Source: Koleobacter methoxysyntrophicus (GTDB taxonomy: Bacteria; Bacillota; Thermosediminibacteria; Koleobacterales; Koleobacteraceae). From it: DNA of 64,000 nucleotides. Each line of letters begins with the position of its first letter. Within the stretch, counting starts at the first letter, position 1. The position numbers were made by a program, and so were the translations under genes. The notes below the pieces were generated by a model. That model saw nothing but the letters and a program-made list of their open reading frames with translations, did not search any database and was not told where the DNA came from. The stretch covers positions 62,001-126,000 of the forward strand of contig NZ_CP059066.1 of assembly GCF_017301615.1 (NCBI RefSeq). The letters run 5' to 3'. Positions 46,395 through 56,754 of the stretch are shown in pieces.

Positions 46395-47393
46395 TTATAA
46401 TTGCTTGAACGCGGGAGTGTCAGCAGGCGCATCCAGCAGGGATTTGAGTTCCTCGTCCAGTTTAAGGAGCGTGATGGATGCCCCTGCCATTTCAAGAGAA
46501 GTCATGAACTCTCCCACAAAAGTACGGTATATTTTTATTCCCTTCCCTGCAAGGATTTGGCTTGCTCTCCTGTTCAGAATGAACAGTTCCATAAGCGGGG
46601 TACCGCTCAGGCCGTTCACCATTACCGCCACTTCGTCCCCGGTTTCCATAGGCATGTCGGCAAGGATTTTTGACATGAAGTGATCCACAACCTCATCGGC
46701 TTTCATGAGTTTAGTCCTCGTAGTACCAGGCTCTCCATGGATGCCCATACCTATTTCCATCTCATCTTCGCCAATAGTAAAAGTAGGCTTTCCTGCTGCT
46801 GGTACAATGCACGGCGTAAGTGCCATGCCCATGCTACGCACGTTTTTGATGACCTTTTCAGCCACCACCTTGACTTCTTCCAGCGTTCCCCCTGCCTGGG
46901 CTTTGGCTCCGGCTATTTTATGTACGAAGACCGTACCGGCTATACCCCTTCTGCCAACCGTATAGGTGCTGTTTTCTACTGCCACATCGTCATTGACCAC
47001 GACGCTGTCAACCTTGATGCCCTCCATCTCGGCCATTTCTCCGGCCATCTGAAAATTCATAACATCTCCGGTGTAGTTTTTAATTATTAACAGTACACCG
47101 GCCCCGCCGTCAACGGCTTTTATAGCCTCAAAGATCTGGTCCGGCGTCGGGGAAGTAAATACGGCTCCTGCAACTCCGGCATCCAGCATACCCTTCCCCA
47201 CATATCCTGCGTGTGCCGGCTCATGACCGCTGCCTCCGCCGGAAACCAGTGCCACCTTGCCCTTAACCGGTGCATCTGCCCTAACCACCACATTAAATCC
47301 TTCCAGTTTTTTTACAAATTGAGGATATGCAGCTACCATCCCCTGAAGCATTTCCTCGACCACCACTTCAGGATTATTAATTAATTTTTTCAC
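46395..47393 (-). CDS. dhaK: Dihydroxyacetone kinase substrate-binding subunit DhaK
   Basis: A 332-aa subunit that binds dihydroxyacetone covalently and forms DHAP with DhaL-ADP. GGGSGHEPAHAGYVGKGML lies at residues 52-70 and the substrate His is H219 in GIHGEPGTT. GTG start with GGAGGTG upstream. A sigma54-type promoter is found 44-58 nt upstream of the start codon, which suggests control by the HPr-PAS-sigma54 activator encoded upstream. Confidence 0.96.
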   Translation of the reverse strand: MKKLINNPEVVVEEMLQGMVAAYPQFVKKLEGFNVVVRADAPVKGKVALVSGGGSGHEPAHAGYVGKGMLDAGVAGAVFTSPTPDQIFEAIKAVDGGAGVLLIIKNYTGDVMNFQMAGEMAEMEGIKVDSVVVNDDVAVENSTYTVGRRGIAGTVFVHKIAGAKAQAGGTLEEVKVVAEKVIKNVRSMGMALTPCIVPAAGKPTFTIGEDEMEIGMGIHGEPGTTRTKLMKADEVVDHFMSKILADMPMETGDEVAVMVNGLSGTPLMELFILNRRASQILAGKGIKIYRTFVGEFMTSLEMAGASITLLKLDEELKSLLDAPADTPAFKQL

Positions 47394-47436
47394 ATCTAAA
47401 CACCTCCACAGTAATTTAATTTAATTTCTAAGATCC

Positions 47437-47451
47437 GCAAGAATTATGCCA
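47437..47451 (-). promoter_or_regulatory. Sigma54 (-24/-12) promoter of dhaKLM
   Basis: TGGCAT-AATTC-TTGC on the minus strand (47451 to 47437). Consensus is TGGCAC-N5-TTGC; only one base differs and the spacing is exact. It lies between the terminator of the chemoreceptor gene and dhaK. Confidence 0.82.
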
Positions 47452-47489
47452 AATAAGAAAGCCCCGAAAAATGCCTATTCCGGGACTTT
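47452..47489 (-). terminator. Terminator after the chemoreceptor-PhnD fusion gene
   Basis: AAAGTCCCG pairs with CGGGGCTTT on the minus strand (47489-47481 and 47466-47458), followed by CTTATTT. It separates the long glp transcript from the sigma54-driven dha operon. Confidence 0.7.
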
Positions 47490-47505
47490 ATATTGGTATT
47501 TTTTA

Positions 47506-49272
47506 TCAACCCGCCTCTTTTAACACCGCTCTTATTATGTCATAATTCTCATCTTTTGCTTCTATAAATCCGTTTATATTGGTACCACTACCCATACCGT
47601 ATCCGCTTTGCTTGTATGTAAGGAAACCTTCTTTTATTCTTTCTACAACGTTTTGATCCATGCCAGGCCTCGCGGCTATGCAGTCCTTTGGAATTGGGTC
47701 GGTTTCGGCTAAACAAATCAGTGTTTCCACCTTAAGTCCTCTTTTTTGGGCTTCTTCCAGAGCCTCGGAGTACGTAGCTCCTGCATCCACAGTTCCATTA
47801 ATTACAGCTTCTACAACCCTGCTGTGGGTACCAAAGAAGACTTTTTCCAGGAGGTCACGGTCGGGGTCTATTCCTGACATTTTCAGAAGCATTCGCGGAT
47901 AAATATAACCTGATGCTGATTTAGGGTCAACAAAACCGACTCTTTTACCTCTTAGATCCTTAATCGATAAAATTTTTGAGCTTTTAGCGGCTATTATATA
48001 CCCTCGATAAAACGGGGCATTATTTACTACGGGTGTAACAATCTGAATGATGTCAGCCTTATTCTTTGCGTTTACATAAGCCAGCGGAGAAAACCAGCCG
48101 ATATCTACAATACCTTCTATAAGACAATCAGCCAGCGAATTGTAATCCGCAGCTATTAACACCCTAAAGGTATAACCCGCTTTTTCTCCAGCTGCACTGA
48201 TAACCGGCAAATACATCGCTTTGATTACATCAGGGCTTAGTGCCGGATTTATTCCAATAATTAATTCATCTTTTTTCTTCAACTTAAGCGTTTTTTTCTG
48301 AAGCGCATAAACATTTTCAGCAAGTTTTTCTGCAATTTTTAGCAAAAGCGCATTGTTGTTTCCCTGTTCCTTAATTAAATCCTCTACCTTCCCGGTGGAA
48401 TCAATATTAGACAATGTCTCTTTAGAAAGAGAAGAAATAATATTGCTGTGGGAGGTTGTCGCCTGGGTCTGCCGAGCAATGGATTTGAAAAGCATGTCGT
48501 TTAACCTTGCAATTTCTTCAAAGGCCCCAACCGATTCATCCATAGTGTTCATGCCTAGCTGGGTTTTTTGTCTAACATCTCTTAACCTGGCAGCGTTTTC
48601 TTTAAAAATTTGTTGGAGCTTGCCAATACCCTCGTTTATAAAAACCGCGGCTTCTTGGATTTCATAAGCCCTGGCGTTGCTCATTTCAGCCATCTTTCTT
48701 ATCTCTGATGCAACTACTCCAAAACCTCTCCCAGCCTGACCCGCTCTGGCAGCCTCGATAGCTGCATTTAAAGACAGTAATTGTGTTTGACGTGCAATTT
48801 CTTTTGTAAAATCAACAAAGTCTGCAATCTTTTCGATAAGTTCCTGAAGACCGTCCACATCTTCCGCCGAACCATCCATTTCTTCAGAAACTCTGGCGAT
48901 CAAATTCTGAACCTCGGCTATAGCCTGACTTCCCTGTCTTACTTTTTCCAAACTTTCCTTTGACATCTTTAAAACTTCGACAGCGTTTTCATTTATTACC
49001 GAAGCAAGTTTTGATAGGTCCTCAAGCTCTAAGCTGCCTGACTCGAGACTCGAACTGTTTTTCCTTAACTTTTTGTATATATCGTCAAAGATTTCTGCTA
49101 GCCTTTTTGCTTTTTCAGTATTTTTGCTGACTATCCAGTTTATTTCATGGGCGTTGTAACCCAGTTTCTCGCTTTCTGCGAGAATTTCTTCCATTTCCAA
49201 AAGATCACAATTGTTTTCCTTCCTGAGTTGTTCAGAACCCTCCTTTTTGAGAGAAGAAAAAATTCCCAGCAT
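47506..49272 (-). CDS. Soluble chemoreceptor signalling domain fused to PhnD-like binding domain
   Basis: A 588-aa fusion with no signal peptide and no membrane helix. Residues about 90-330 are a methyl-accepting coiled coil with the conserved hairpin tip [20 protein letters not shown] (near 165-184). From about 336 comes a phosphate/phosphite/phosphonate-binding (PhnD) domain: [53 protein letters not shown] 49272 has GGAGG 6 nt upstream; the open frame to 49302 lacks one. It lies directly after the sigma54 activator gene. It may sense a phosphorylated metabolite in the cytoplasm, such as glycerol phosphate, but the ligand is unknown. Confidence 0.85.
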   Translation of the reverse strand: MLGIFSSLKKEGSEQLRKENNCDLLEMEEILAESEKLGYNAHEINWIVSKNTEKAKRLAEIFDDIYKKLRKNSSSLESGSLELEDLSKLASVINENAVEVLKMSKESLEKVRQGSQAIAEVQNLIARVSEEMDGSAEDVDGLQELIEKIADFVDFTKEIARQTQLLSLNAAIEAARAGQAGRGFGVVASEIRKMAEMSNARAYEIQEAAVFINEGIGKLQQIFKENAARLRDVRQKTQLGMNTMDESVGAFEEIARLNDMLFKSIARQTQATTSHSNIISSLSKETLSNIDSTGKVEDLIKEQGNNNALLLKIAEKLAENVYALQKKTLKLKKKDELIIGINPALSPDVIKAMYLPVISAAGEKAGYTFRVLIAADYNSLADCLIEGIVDIGWFSPLAYVNAKNKADIIQIVTPVVNNAPFYRGYIIAAKSSKILSIKDLRGKRVGFVDPKSASGYIYPRMLLKMSGIDPDRDLLEKVFFGTHSRVVEAVINGTVDAGATYSEALEEAQKRGLKVETLICLAETDPIPKDCIAARPGMDQNVVERIKEGFLTYKQSGYGMGSGTNINGFIEAKDENYDIIRAVLKEAG

Positions 49273-49303
49273 GGTTTTCCTCCATTTTTTAAAACTATCC
49301 ATT

Positions 49304-50986
49304 TTAATTCAGCAGCCCATATTTCCTCGCCTTTGCCGCCACCGTTTTATGGGTTAACCCCAGCACTTTCCCGGCAGCGTTAAAGCTCTTATATTTTTTC
49401 AGGGCAAGTTTTATAATAATCCTTTCGTATTCCTCAAAAGGTGCTACTTCCCCGTCTGCATCTAAGTTAACTAAGTACTGTTTGTCTTTAGTGCTGAGGC
49501 CAGTGATATATGTGGGAAGGTCATCCACGTCGATAATATTATCGTCGGTGACATTAATGGCTCGCTCCACTACATTTTCTAGTTCTCGCACGTTACCGGG
49601 CCAGTCATAGCTCAGTAAGTATTTCATAGCCTTATGGGTAATGCTCGTTATGTCCTTGCCGAGTTCTTTGCACAGCTTTTTCAAGAAGTGTTCTGCAAGC
49701 ATTGGAATATCTTCTTTTCGCTCTCTGAGGCTGGGCAAAAATATGGGGACCACATTGAGCCGGTAATATAGATCTTCCCTGAATCCTCCCTTTTTCACCA
49801 TTTCTTCGAGGTTTCTATTGGTAGCAGCTATAATTCTTACATCCACCTTTATAGTTTGGTTACCACCGACCCTTTCAAATTCCTTTTCCTGTAATACCCT
49901 GAGCAGCTTGGCCTGCATTTCATTTCCCATCTCTCCGATTTCATCCAGAAAAACAGTTCCGCCGTCGGCTAATTCAAATTTGCCTATCTTCTGGTACAAC
50001 GCTCCAGTAAAAGCACCCTTCTCATGGCCAAAGAGCTCACTTTCCAGAAGGGTCTGCGGGATGGCAGGACAATTTACTCGGACAAAAGGGCCGTGTTTTC
50101 TCCTGCTGGCACAGTGGATAGCCCGGGCTACTAGTTCCTTTCCTGTACCGCTTTCGCCCCTTATCAATACCGTGGAAGTCGTAGTAGCAGCTTTACCTGC
50201 CATGGCAAGGGCATCCATTAGCTTTCCGCTCTTACCGACGATTTCGTCAAAGGCATTGTCCAGTTTTTTACTCCTCATTAGTTCTTCTTCCAGATATTCT
50301 GCCCGGGCTACTGCTTGTTTGAAGTCCTTCATTTCCCTTAAAAGCCTCTCCATGCGGGAAATGTCCTGAAAAATTATGACTCCCCCAACAGTTTTCTTAT
50401 TTATTATTATAGGTAACAGGTCAGCAATCACAGGGCTGCCATTGAAGATCTTTTTTATTTCGTATTCGCCTTTTCCTGAAGCCAACACCTTATCTATACC
50501 GGTCCCCGGCAGCAGGAAACTGAGATTTTTCCCCATGGCAAGCGCCCGTGGTATCCCGATAATTTCCTCCGCCGCCCTGTTATAGGATATAATGGTAGAG
50601 TCCATATCCACCACAATAAGGCCGTCGGTTATACTGTCCAGAATAACGTCGGACGTGAGGGCGTTTTCTTCCAGTATAGAGTCAATCTTATCATTTTCCT
50701 CGATGCCTTTCGGAACCAAATCTCCTTCCAGCAACCTCGAAAACCTTTCCAAGGCTTCGCCCGCATCTGAACCATCTGCCAACACGGTAACCCTATCTCC
50801 CGGCTTAATGCGCAGGGAATAAAGTGCCATAAGGGCTGTGGCCGGGACTTCGTGACCCCGCTGATTCCTGACGAAGAGGGTAGCGTTTAGCTCTTTTTCC
50901 ATCTCATTTGCCTTTTGGGCAAGCATAGCAGCTGCCCTAATATGGAGAACCTTTCTATTTTTAAAAAAAATCTCCTTTTTTAACAT
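49304..50986 (-). CDS. HPr-PAS-sigma54 activator (AAA+, Fis-type HTH)
   Basis: A 560-aa enhancer-binding protein. Residues 1-88 look like an HPr domain with His15 in the position of the PTS phosphorylation site ([17 protein letters not shown]). A PAS domain spans about 112-215. The AAA+ domain has Walker A GESGTGKE (277-284), the sigma54-contact loop GAFTGA (324-329) and Walker B FLDEIGE. A Fis-type helix-turn-helix ends the protein ([22 protein letters not shown]). ATG 50986 chosen; GTG 50995 is possible. Context and nearby sigma54 promoters suggest it controls glycerol and dihydroxyacetone genes. Confidence 0.92.
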   Translation of the reverse strand: MLKKEIFFKNRKVLHIRAAAMLAQKANEMEKELNATLFVRNQRGHEVPATALMALYSLRIKPGDRVTVLADGSDAGEALERFSRLLEGDLVPKGIEENDKIDSILEENALTSDVILDSITDGLIVVDMDSTIISYNRAAEEIIGIPRALAMGKNLSFLLPGTGIDKVLASGKGEYEIKKIFNGSPVIADLLPIIINKKTVGGVIIFQDISRMERLLREMKDFKQAVARAEYLEEELMRSKKLDNAFDEIVGKSGKLMDALAMAGKAATTTSTVLIRGESGTGKELVARAIHCASRRKHGPFVRVNCPAIPQTLLESELFGHEKGAFTGALYQKIGKFELADGGTVFLDEIGEMGNEMQAKLLRVLQEKEFERVGGNQTIKVDVRIIAATNRNLEEMVKKGGFREDLYYRLNVVPIFLPSLRERKEDIPMLAEHFLKKLCKELGKDITSITHKAMKYLLSYDWPGNVRELENVVERAINVTDDNIIDVDDLPTYITGLSTKDKQYLVNLDADGEVAPFEEYERIIIKLALKKYKSFNAAGKVLGLTHKTVAAKARKYGLLN

Positions 50987-51004
50987 TATTACCACCGCCG
51001 GTTT

Positions 51005-51379
51005 TTATTTCCAGCTCCTGGTTGCCACCACGTTTACTCCGGTATCGGCCACATTAGGATAAACCACCTGACCGATTTTTACCGGTGCTTTGACCCTCAC
51101 GTGGCTTAATTCCTTCATGGCGTCAAAAATTAAAGCCTTCGGTAAAGGGCGCTCTGTCTTTACGGGCAGCAAGCGGTTGTCTTCCATACGCACCGTAGTA
51201 GTAAGTATCCTCATTGGATTGATCACTTCAGTTTTGGCGTAGTCGGTACCCTTCCTGCACATATTGCCGCTGATTCCAGCTATTTTACCTCCTTTTAATA
51301 CTACTCTTACCACGCATCCACTGGGACACACTATACACGTAACTGTCTTCTCCTCAATTGCCGTGCTCAACTCTACCAC
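51005..51379 (-). CDS. DUF1667 protein, GlpC-like small Fe-S subunit of the G3P dehydrogenase cluster
   Basis: A 124-aa protein with four cysteines near the N-terminus: CIVCPSGC (C15, C18, C22) and C41 in GNMCRKG, a likely iron-sulfur site. The C-terminal VKIGQVVYPNVADTGVNVVATR is typical of DUF1667. It overlaps the end of the upstream FAD oxidoreductase gene by about 26 nt. The trio of GlpA-like, FAD oxidoreductase and DUF1667 genes is common beside glycerol genes in Clostridia and Thermotogae. AGGAGG lies close to the GTG start. Confidence 0.88.
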   Translation of the reverse strand: MVELSTAIEEKTVTCIVCPSGCVVRVVLKGGKIAGISGNMCRKGTDYAKTEVINPMRILTTTVRMEDNRLLPVKTERPLPKALIFDAMKELSHVRVKAPVKIGQVVYPNVADTGVNVVATRSWK

Positions 51380-52631
51380 CTTCCTCCTGAAGTCTGAATT
51401 TTATTATTTCGCTCCCTATCATTTCATCGCGGCTCACTTGGATGCTTATCATCTCACTGGGCCTGACATGCCTCAATGTCCTTGATTTTATTACGCCCCA
51501 TTCCGACTCTATGAAGAGCTCAGCCTTCGCCATGGGCCTGACACTTCGCATGAAGAAGTTCACTTTTCCCTCCAGTACAGCATCCACGTTTATCCTCTGG
51601 GGAAGCACGTACCTAAGGTTATCCCCTGTGACAACGGGTATGTGCTCGTATTTTTTGCTTCCGCTGGCAAGGTACAAAGCTGCTCCCCTTGCAGCCAGCA
51701 CGGCCTCCTGAGTGACATAATCTACCAGATCGTGAACGTGCAGCACGTTTCCGCAAGCGAAAATGCCGGGGAGTGATGTCTCCAGTCGCTGATTTACCAC
51801 AGGCCCTCCGGTGACTTCGTCGATTTCGATATTTGTCATCCTGGAAAGCTCGTTTTCCGGTATCAGACCTACGGATAACAGGAGCGTATCGCAGGACACA
51901 AATCTTGCAGTTTCCATAACCGGCTTCATGTCGTCGTCGACCTCAGCGATAGTAACCCCTTCGACCCTTTTCCTACCGTGAATATTCACAACCGTGTGCT
52001 TTAAGAGCAAGGGTATATCGTAATCCTCCAGGCACTGCACGACATTCCTTATAAGGCCGTTGGAGTAAGGCATTATCTCTACAACACATTGAACCTCGGC
52101 TCCCTCCAGAGTAAGACGCCTTGCCATTATCAATCCTATGTCTCCGGAACCCAGGATCACTATTTTTCGCCCCGGCATATAGCCTTCGATATTTACAAAC
52201 CGCTGGGCGGTTCCTGCAGTGAAAACGCCGGCCGGCCTGAAACCGGGTATGTTGATAGCACCCCTGGTCCTCTCCCTGCAACCCATAGCCAGGATGACCG
52301 TCTTTGCCTTTATTTCTACCAGCCCTTCCCGGCTGTTTATCGCTACTAAGCGCCGGTCTGCCGTTAGTTCCAGCACCATCGTGTCGAGCATTATTTCTAC
52401 ACCCAGTCTTTCCGCTTCTTCTATGAAGCGCTCCGCGTACTCGGGACCGGTAAGTTCCTCATTGAAGATATGCAACCCGAATCCGGTGTGAATGCACTGC
52501 TTTAATATCCCGCCCGGTTCCGACTCCCTGTCGATTACCAGCACATCCTTAATACCCAGCTTGCGGGCTTCCACGGCGGCTGACAACCCTGCAGGTCCCC
52601 CACCGATTATTACAAGCTCCCTATTTTGCAC
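51354..52631 (-). CDS. FAD/NAD-dependent oxidoreductase of the glycerol-3-phosphate dehydrogenase cluster
   Basis: A 425-aa flavoprotein. FAD site VIIGGGPAGLSAA at the N-terminus, second dinucleotide site VILGSGDIGLIMARR near residue 165-180, and the late GIFACGNVLHVHD contact. It contains the CRERTRG motif seen in this subfamily. It probably passes electrons from the GlpA-like subunit to NAD or another carrier. Start is uncertain among TTG 52652, GTG 52643, 52640 and 52631; all overlap the end of the upstream gene, which implies translational coupling. Confidence 0.9.
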   Translation of the reverse strand: MQNRELVIIGGGPAGLSAAVEARKLGIKDVLVIDRESEPGGILKQCIHTGFGLHIFNEELTGPEYAERFIEEAERLGVEIMLDTMVLELTADRRLVAINSREGLVEIKAKTVILAMGCRERTRGAINIPGFRPAGVFTAGTAQRFVNIEGYMPGRKIVILGSGDIGLIMARRLTLEGAEVQCVVEIMPYSNGLIRNVVQCLEDYDIPLLLKHTVVNIHGRKRVEGVTIAEVDDDMKPVMETARFVSCDTLLLSVGLIPENELSRMTNIEIDEVTGGPVVNQRLETSLPGIFACGNVLHVHDLVDYVTQEAVLAARGAALYLASGSKKYEHIPVVTGDNLRYVLPQRINVDAVLEGKVNFFMRSVRPMAKAELFIESEWGVIKSRTLRHVRPSEMISIQVSRDEMIGSEIIKFRLQEEGGRVEHGN

Positions 52632-54090
52632 TTTTGACACCACCAGTCTCAATAAATTCTTTCGTTCTTCCTTTCAACATCTCGGAACCGCTGCCGCATT
52701 TTGTCACTTCCAGAGGGTCTATGCCGAGTTCTCTGGCTAGGATTGCCATCACCCTGGGCGAACAAAAACCCCCCTGACACCTACCCATTCCGGCCCTGGT
52801 GCGGCGCTTTACGGCGTCCAAACTACGGGCACCCAGCGGCCTTCTAATTGCATCAATTATTTCTCCTTCGGTCACCGTCTCGCACCGACAGACTACTCGG
52901 CCATAGACCGGATCCCGCCTTATAAGCTCTTTTTTTTCTTCGTTGTTGAAAAGACGGAATTTATTAATTTGGGGTCTTCCTGGATTATAGTTGCTCTTTT
53001 CTTTAAGCTCTAACCCTTCTTCCTTCAAAATATCAACGACCATTTCGGTGATGGCGGGTGCAGCGGAGAGCCCCGGCGATTGGATGCCTCCGATATTGAT
53101 AAATCCCCTGACTTTCTTCGATGCCCCTATGACAAAGTCATTGGTATTCGACACGGCTCTCAACCCGGCGAACGAGGCAATAACGTGCATCAGGGGCAAC
53201 CTGGGGATAAGTTTGCGAGCTCCCCTTACGATCTCCTCGATCCCCTGCAGGGTCACGCTGACGTCATCTTTTTCCCGAACATCATTGGAATTCGGGCCGA
53301 TGAAAAAGTTACCGTCAACCGTAGGGCATACAAGAATACCCTTGGATATCTTTGTAGGTGAAGGGAATATTACCCTGTTAACGATGTCTCCGAACCTCCT
53401 GTCGAAGATCAGATATTCACCTTTGCGCGGTGTTATACTGTAGTCTTCCGCCCCTGCCATTCTGGATATCTCGTCAGCGAAAAGGCCCGCTGCGTTGATA
53501 ACATACCGTGTGTGAATAATTTCTCCCGGGGTCTCAACGGACAGCCCCCCTCCACTTTCCGCACGTATTCCAATGACTGGGGAATTCAATTTTATATCTA
53601 CTCCGTTCAGGCAGGCATTTTCCGCCAACGCGATCGTAAGTTCGTAGGGGCAGATAATTCCTGCCGTTGGAGCATAAAGTGCCGCCCGTGACTCACTGGT
53701 GATATTAGGCTCCATTTCCAGCAGCTTTTCCCTATTTATAATTTCGAGGTTGGGAACACCGTTATTCTTCCCCCTCTCCATCAATTCTTCCAGCACATTG
53801 ACCTCCTCTTCGTTTAATGCCACCACCAGGGAACCTATCCTTTTAAATGGTACATCAAGCTCTCTGCAAATTTCATCATAAAGAGGGTTCCCCTGCACAT
53901 TCAGTTTGGCTTTCAAGGTGCCGGGTTTTGCATCGTAGCCGGCGTGAATAACGGCGCTATTGGCTTTGCTGGTGCCGCTCGCCACATCATCTTCCTTTTC
54001 AACCAGTACCACCTTTAATTGGTACCTGGAAAGTTTGCGGGCGATCATGCACCCCACCACACCCCCGCCTACTATTGCTACATCTATCAC
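52621..54090 (-). CDS. glpA: Glycerol-3-phosphate dehydrogenase, GlpA-like with BFD [2Fe-2S] domain
   Basis: A 489-aa protein. The N-terminal DAO domain begins VAIVGGGVVGCMIARKLSRY and oxidises glycerol-3-phosphate to DHAP. The C-terminal BFD-like domain carries cysteines CRCET and RCQGGFC for a [2Fe-2S] cluster. GTG start with AAGGAGG 8 nt upstream. The ribosome site lies inside the T-rich tail of a terminator hairpin, so expression probably needs antitermination. Length and domain plan fit the anaerobic GlpA type of Clostridia. Confidence 0.92.
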   Translation of the reverse strand: MIDVAIVGGGVVGCMIARKLSRYQLKVVLVEKEDDVASGTSKANSAVIHAGYDAKPGTLKAKLNVQGNPLYDEICRELDVPFKRIGSLVVALNEEEVNVLEELMERGKNNGVPNLEIINREKLLEMEPNITSESRAALYAPTAGIICPYELTIALAENACLNGVDIKLNSPVIGIRAESGGGLSVETPGEIIHTRYVINAAGLFADEISRMAGAEDYSITPRKGEYLIFDRRFGDIVNRVIFPSPTKISKGILVCPTVDGNFFIGPNSNDVREKDDVSVTLQGIEEIVRGARKLIPRLPLMHVIASFAGLRAVSNTNDFVIGASKKVRGFINIGGIQSPGLSAAPAITEMVVDILKEEGLELKEKSNYNPGRPQINKFRLFNNEEKKELIRRDPVYGRVVCRCETVTEGEIIDAIRRPLGARSLDAVKRRTRAGMGRCQGGFCSPRVMAILARELGIDPLEVTKCGSGSEMLKGRTKEFIETGGVKSAK

Positions 54091-54103
54091 TTTGATGACC
54101 TCC

Positions 54104-54144
54104 TTAAAAAAGTAAAGAGAACCACCCCTAAAGGTGTGGTTCTC
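54104..54144 (-). terminator. Leader terminator before glpA, candidate GlpP target
   Basis: GAGAACCAC / GTGGTTCTC (54117-54125 with 54136-54144) and an inner CC/GG pair, followed on the minus strand by TTTACTTTTTT. It lies between the glpK stop (54282) and the glpA start (54090), as the glpD leader terminator does in Bacillus. Readthrough would need the GlpP antiterminator encoded upstream. Confidence 0.8.
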
Positions 54145-54281
54145 CTCTTCTCCACCACAACTTTTTCAAATGCCCTTTTTAAAAATAATACTATAGCATA
54201 TTCTTTTATATATTATAATTATATTCCTCAATTTTATTATTATACTTCTTCCACAAATTCCGTTATTCTTTCTCCCATCCG

Positions 54282-55799
<1,518 letters not shown>

Positions 55800-55837
55800 C
55801 TATATTCTATTTTAAAGTAATACTTTAAACTTACTAT

Positions 55838-56188
55838 TTATACCATTGCAAACAACAACAACCCTCCAAGTACCCCACCCAGGAGACCGCTTACAATCGC
55901 TTCCCAGTCAATCTTCTTGCCTTCAATTAGGTCGGCTACAAAAAGACCCCAAAAGGCCGCCAATGCCATATCGCTCCACGGGCCGGGCAGACTGCTGCTC
56001 ATCTGAGGCTCATGCATCAATCCGATACCGTGATTCAAAAGCCAGATGGTACCCACTATGAAAAACCCGGCAAGGACCCCTCCAAAGCTCTTGTAGTCAT
56101 CGGCCAGCTTTCCCCACACCAGACCGATTACCAGTGGGAAAATTAGACCACCGAAGATGGTAGTTAATACGGTCTGCCATGTCCACAT
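55838..56188 (-). CDS. Small membrane protein, putative glycerol transporter subunit B
   Basis: A 116-aa protein with about four membrane helices. It shares the pattern W-L-x-N-H ... P ... W-x-D-M-A-L with the protein encoded just upstream, so the two are distant paralogues. The start overlaps the upstream stop by one base (TAATG) and GGAGGAG lies upstream. No GlpF-type aquaporin gene is found in this glycerol operon, and this pair occupies its place. From memory it resembles the Listeria Lin0367/Lin0368 proteins annotated as putative glycerol transporter subunits. Confidence 0.7.
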   Translation of the reverse strand: MWTWQTVLTTIFGGLIFPLVIGLVWGKLADDYKSFGGVLAGFFIVGTIWLLNHGIGLMHEPQMSSSLPGPWSDMALAAFWGLFVADLIEGKKIDWEAIVSGLLGGVLGGLLLFAMV

Positions 56189-56586
56189 TACACATCACTC
56201 CTCCTCATGGTGTAGAGTAGATACCCTGCCAGTGTCGCCCCGACAAGCTGCAGAAATATAGTCATCAAAGCAGCACCCGTGTTAGCACCGTGGAATATGC
56301 CGTAAGCTCCCCTGACAAGGCCATTTACAGGGTCCAGTATCACGGTTCCGCCTAACAGGGCTGAAAGCCATATCGGCAGTGCCATATCCACCCAGGCACC
56401 GTTGCCCCTATTAGGCATACCACTGGCATAGTGATTGACCAGCCAGCCTGTCGTAATTATGATCCCGGCAGCCAGCCAGCCGCCCAGCCAGTTCCACCGA
56501 GCCAGGCTCGAGGGCCATATAGTAAACACACCGAATCCAACAAATGCCCCCGTACACATACCCGTAAAAATCCGCCTTAAATCCAT
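56188..56586 (-). CDS. Small membrane protein, putative glycerol transporter subunit A
   Basis: A 132-aa protein with about four membrane helices and no signal peptide. Central motif GWLVNHYASGMPNRGNGAW, then VDMALPIWLSALLGG. It pairs with the next gene. GGGAGGG lies upstream of the ATG. A strong terminator sits between glpP and this gene. Function is inferred from operon position (between glpP and glpK) and from the paired-paralogue layout. Confidence 0.7.
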   Translation of the reverse strand: MDLRRIFTGMCTGAFVGFGVFTIWPSSLARWNWLGGWLAAGIIITTGWLVNHYASGMPNRGNGAWVDMALPIWLSALLGGTVILDPVNGLVRGAYGIFHGANTGAALMTIFLQLVGATLAGYLLYTMRRSDV

Positions 56587-56659
56587 TCTTAAATCCCTCC
56601 CATTAAAGTATTAAGGTAAAAAAAGGCGATCGGTTTTTTTATCACCTCCCCACGCTGAA

Positions 56660-56710
56660 ATAAAAATCCTCCCAGAAAAGGCCATATTTAAATTACCTTT
56701 TCCGGGAGGA
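56660..56710 (-). terminator. Terminator between glpP and the transporter-glpK genes, candidate GlpP target
   Basis: TCCTCCCGGAAAAGG and CCTTTTCTGGGAGGA on the minus strand form a 15-bp stem with one mismatch around a 14-nt loop, then TTTTTATTT. It ends the glpP message unless antitermination occurs, which would put the downstream genes under GlpP control. Confidence 0.88.
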
Positions 56711-56754
56711 CTTTCTCCAACTCTCCTAGCCCTCCGTCTTCTAACTGTAGGCTT

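Noticed and set aside
56613-56645. Poly-A/poly-T palindrome around CGATCG upstream of the small membrane protein genes, and a possible 18-codon leader peptide
   Set aside because: The stem is mostly A-T pairs and the tiny frame has no independent support.
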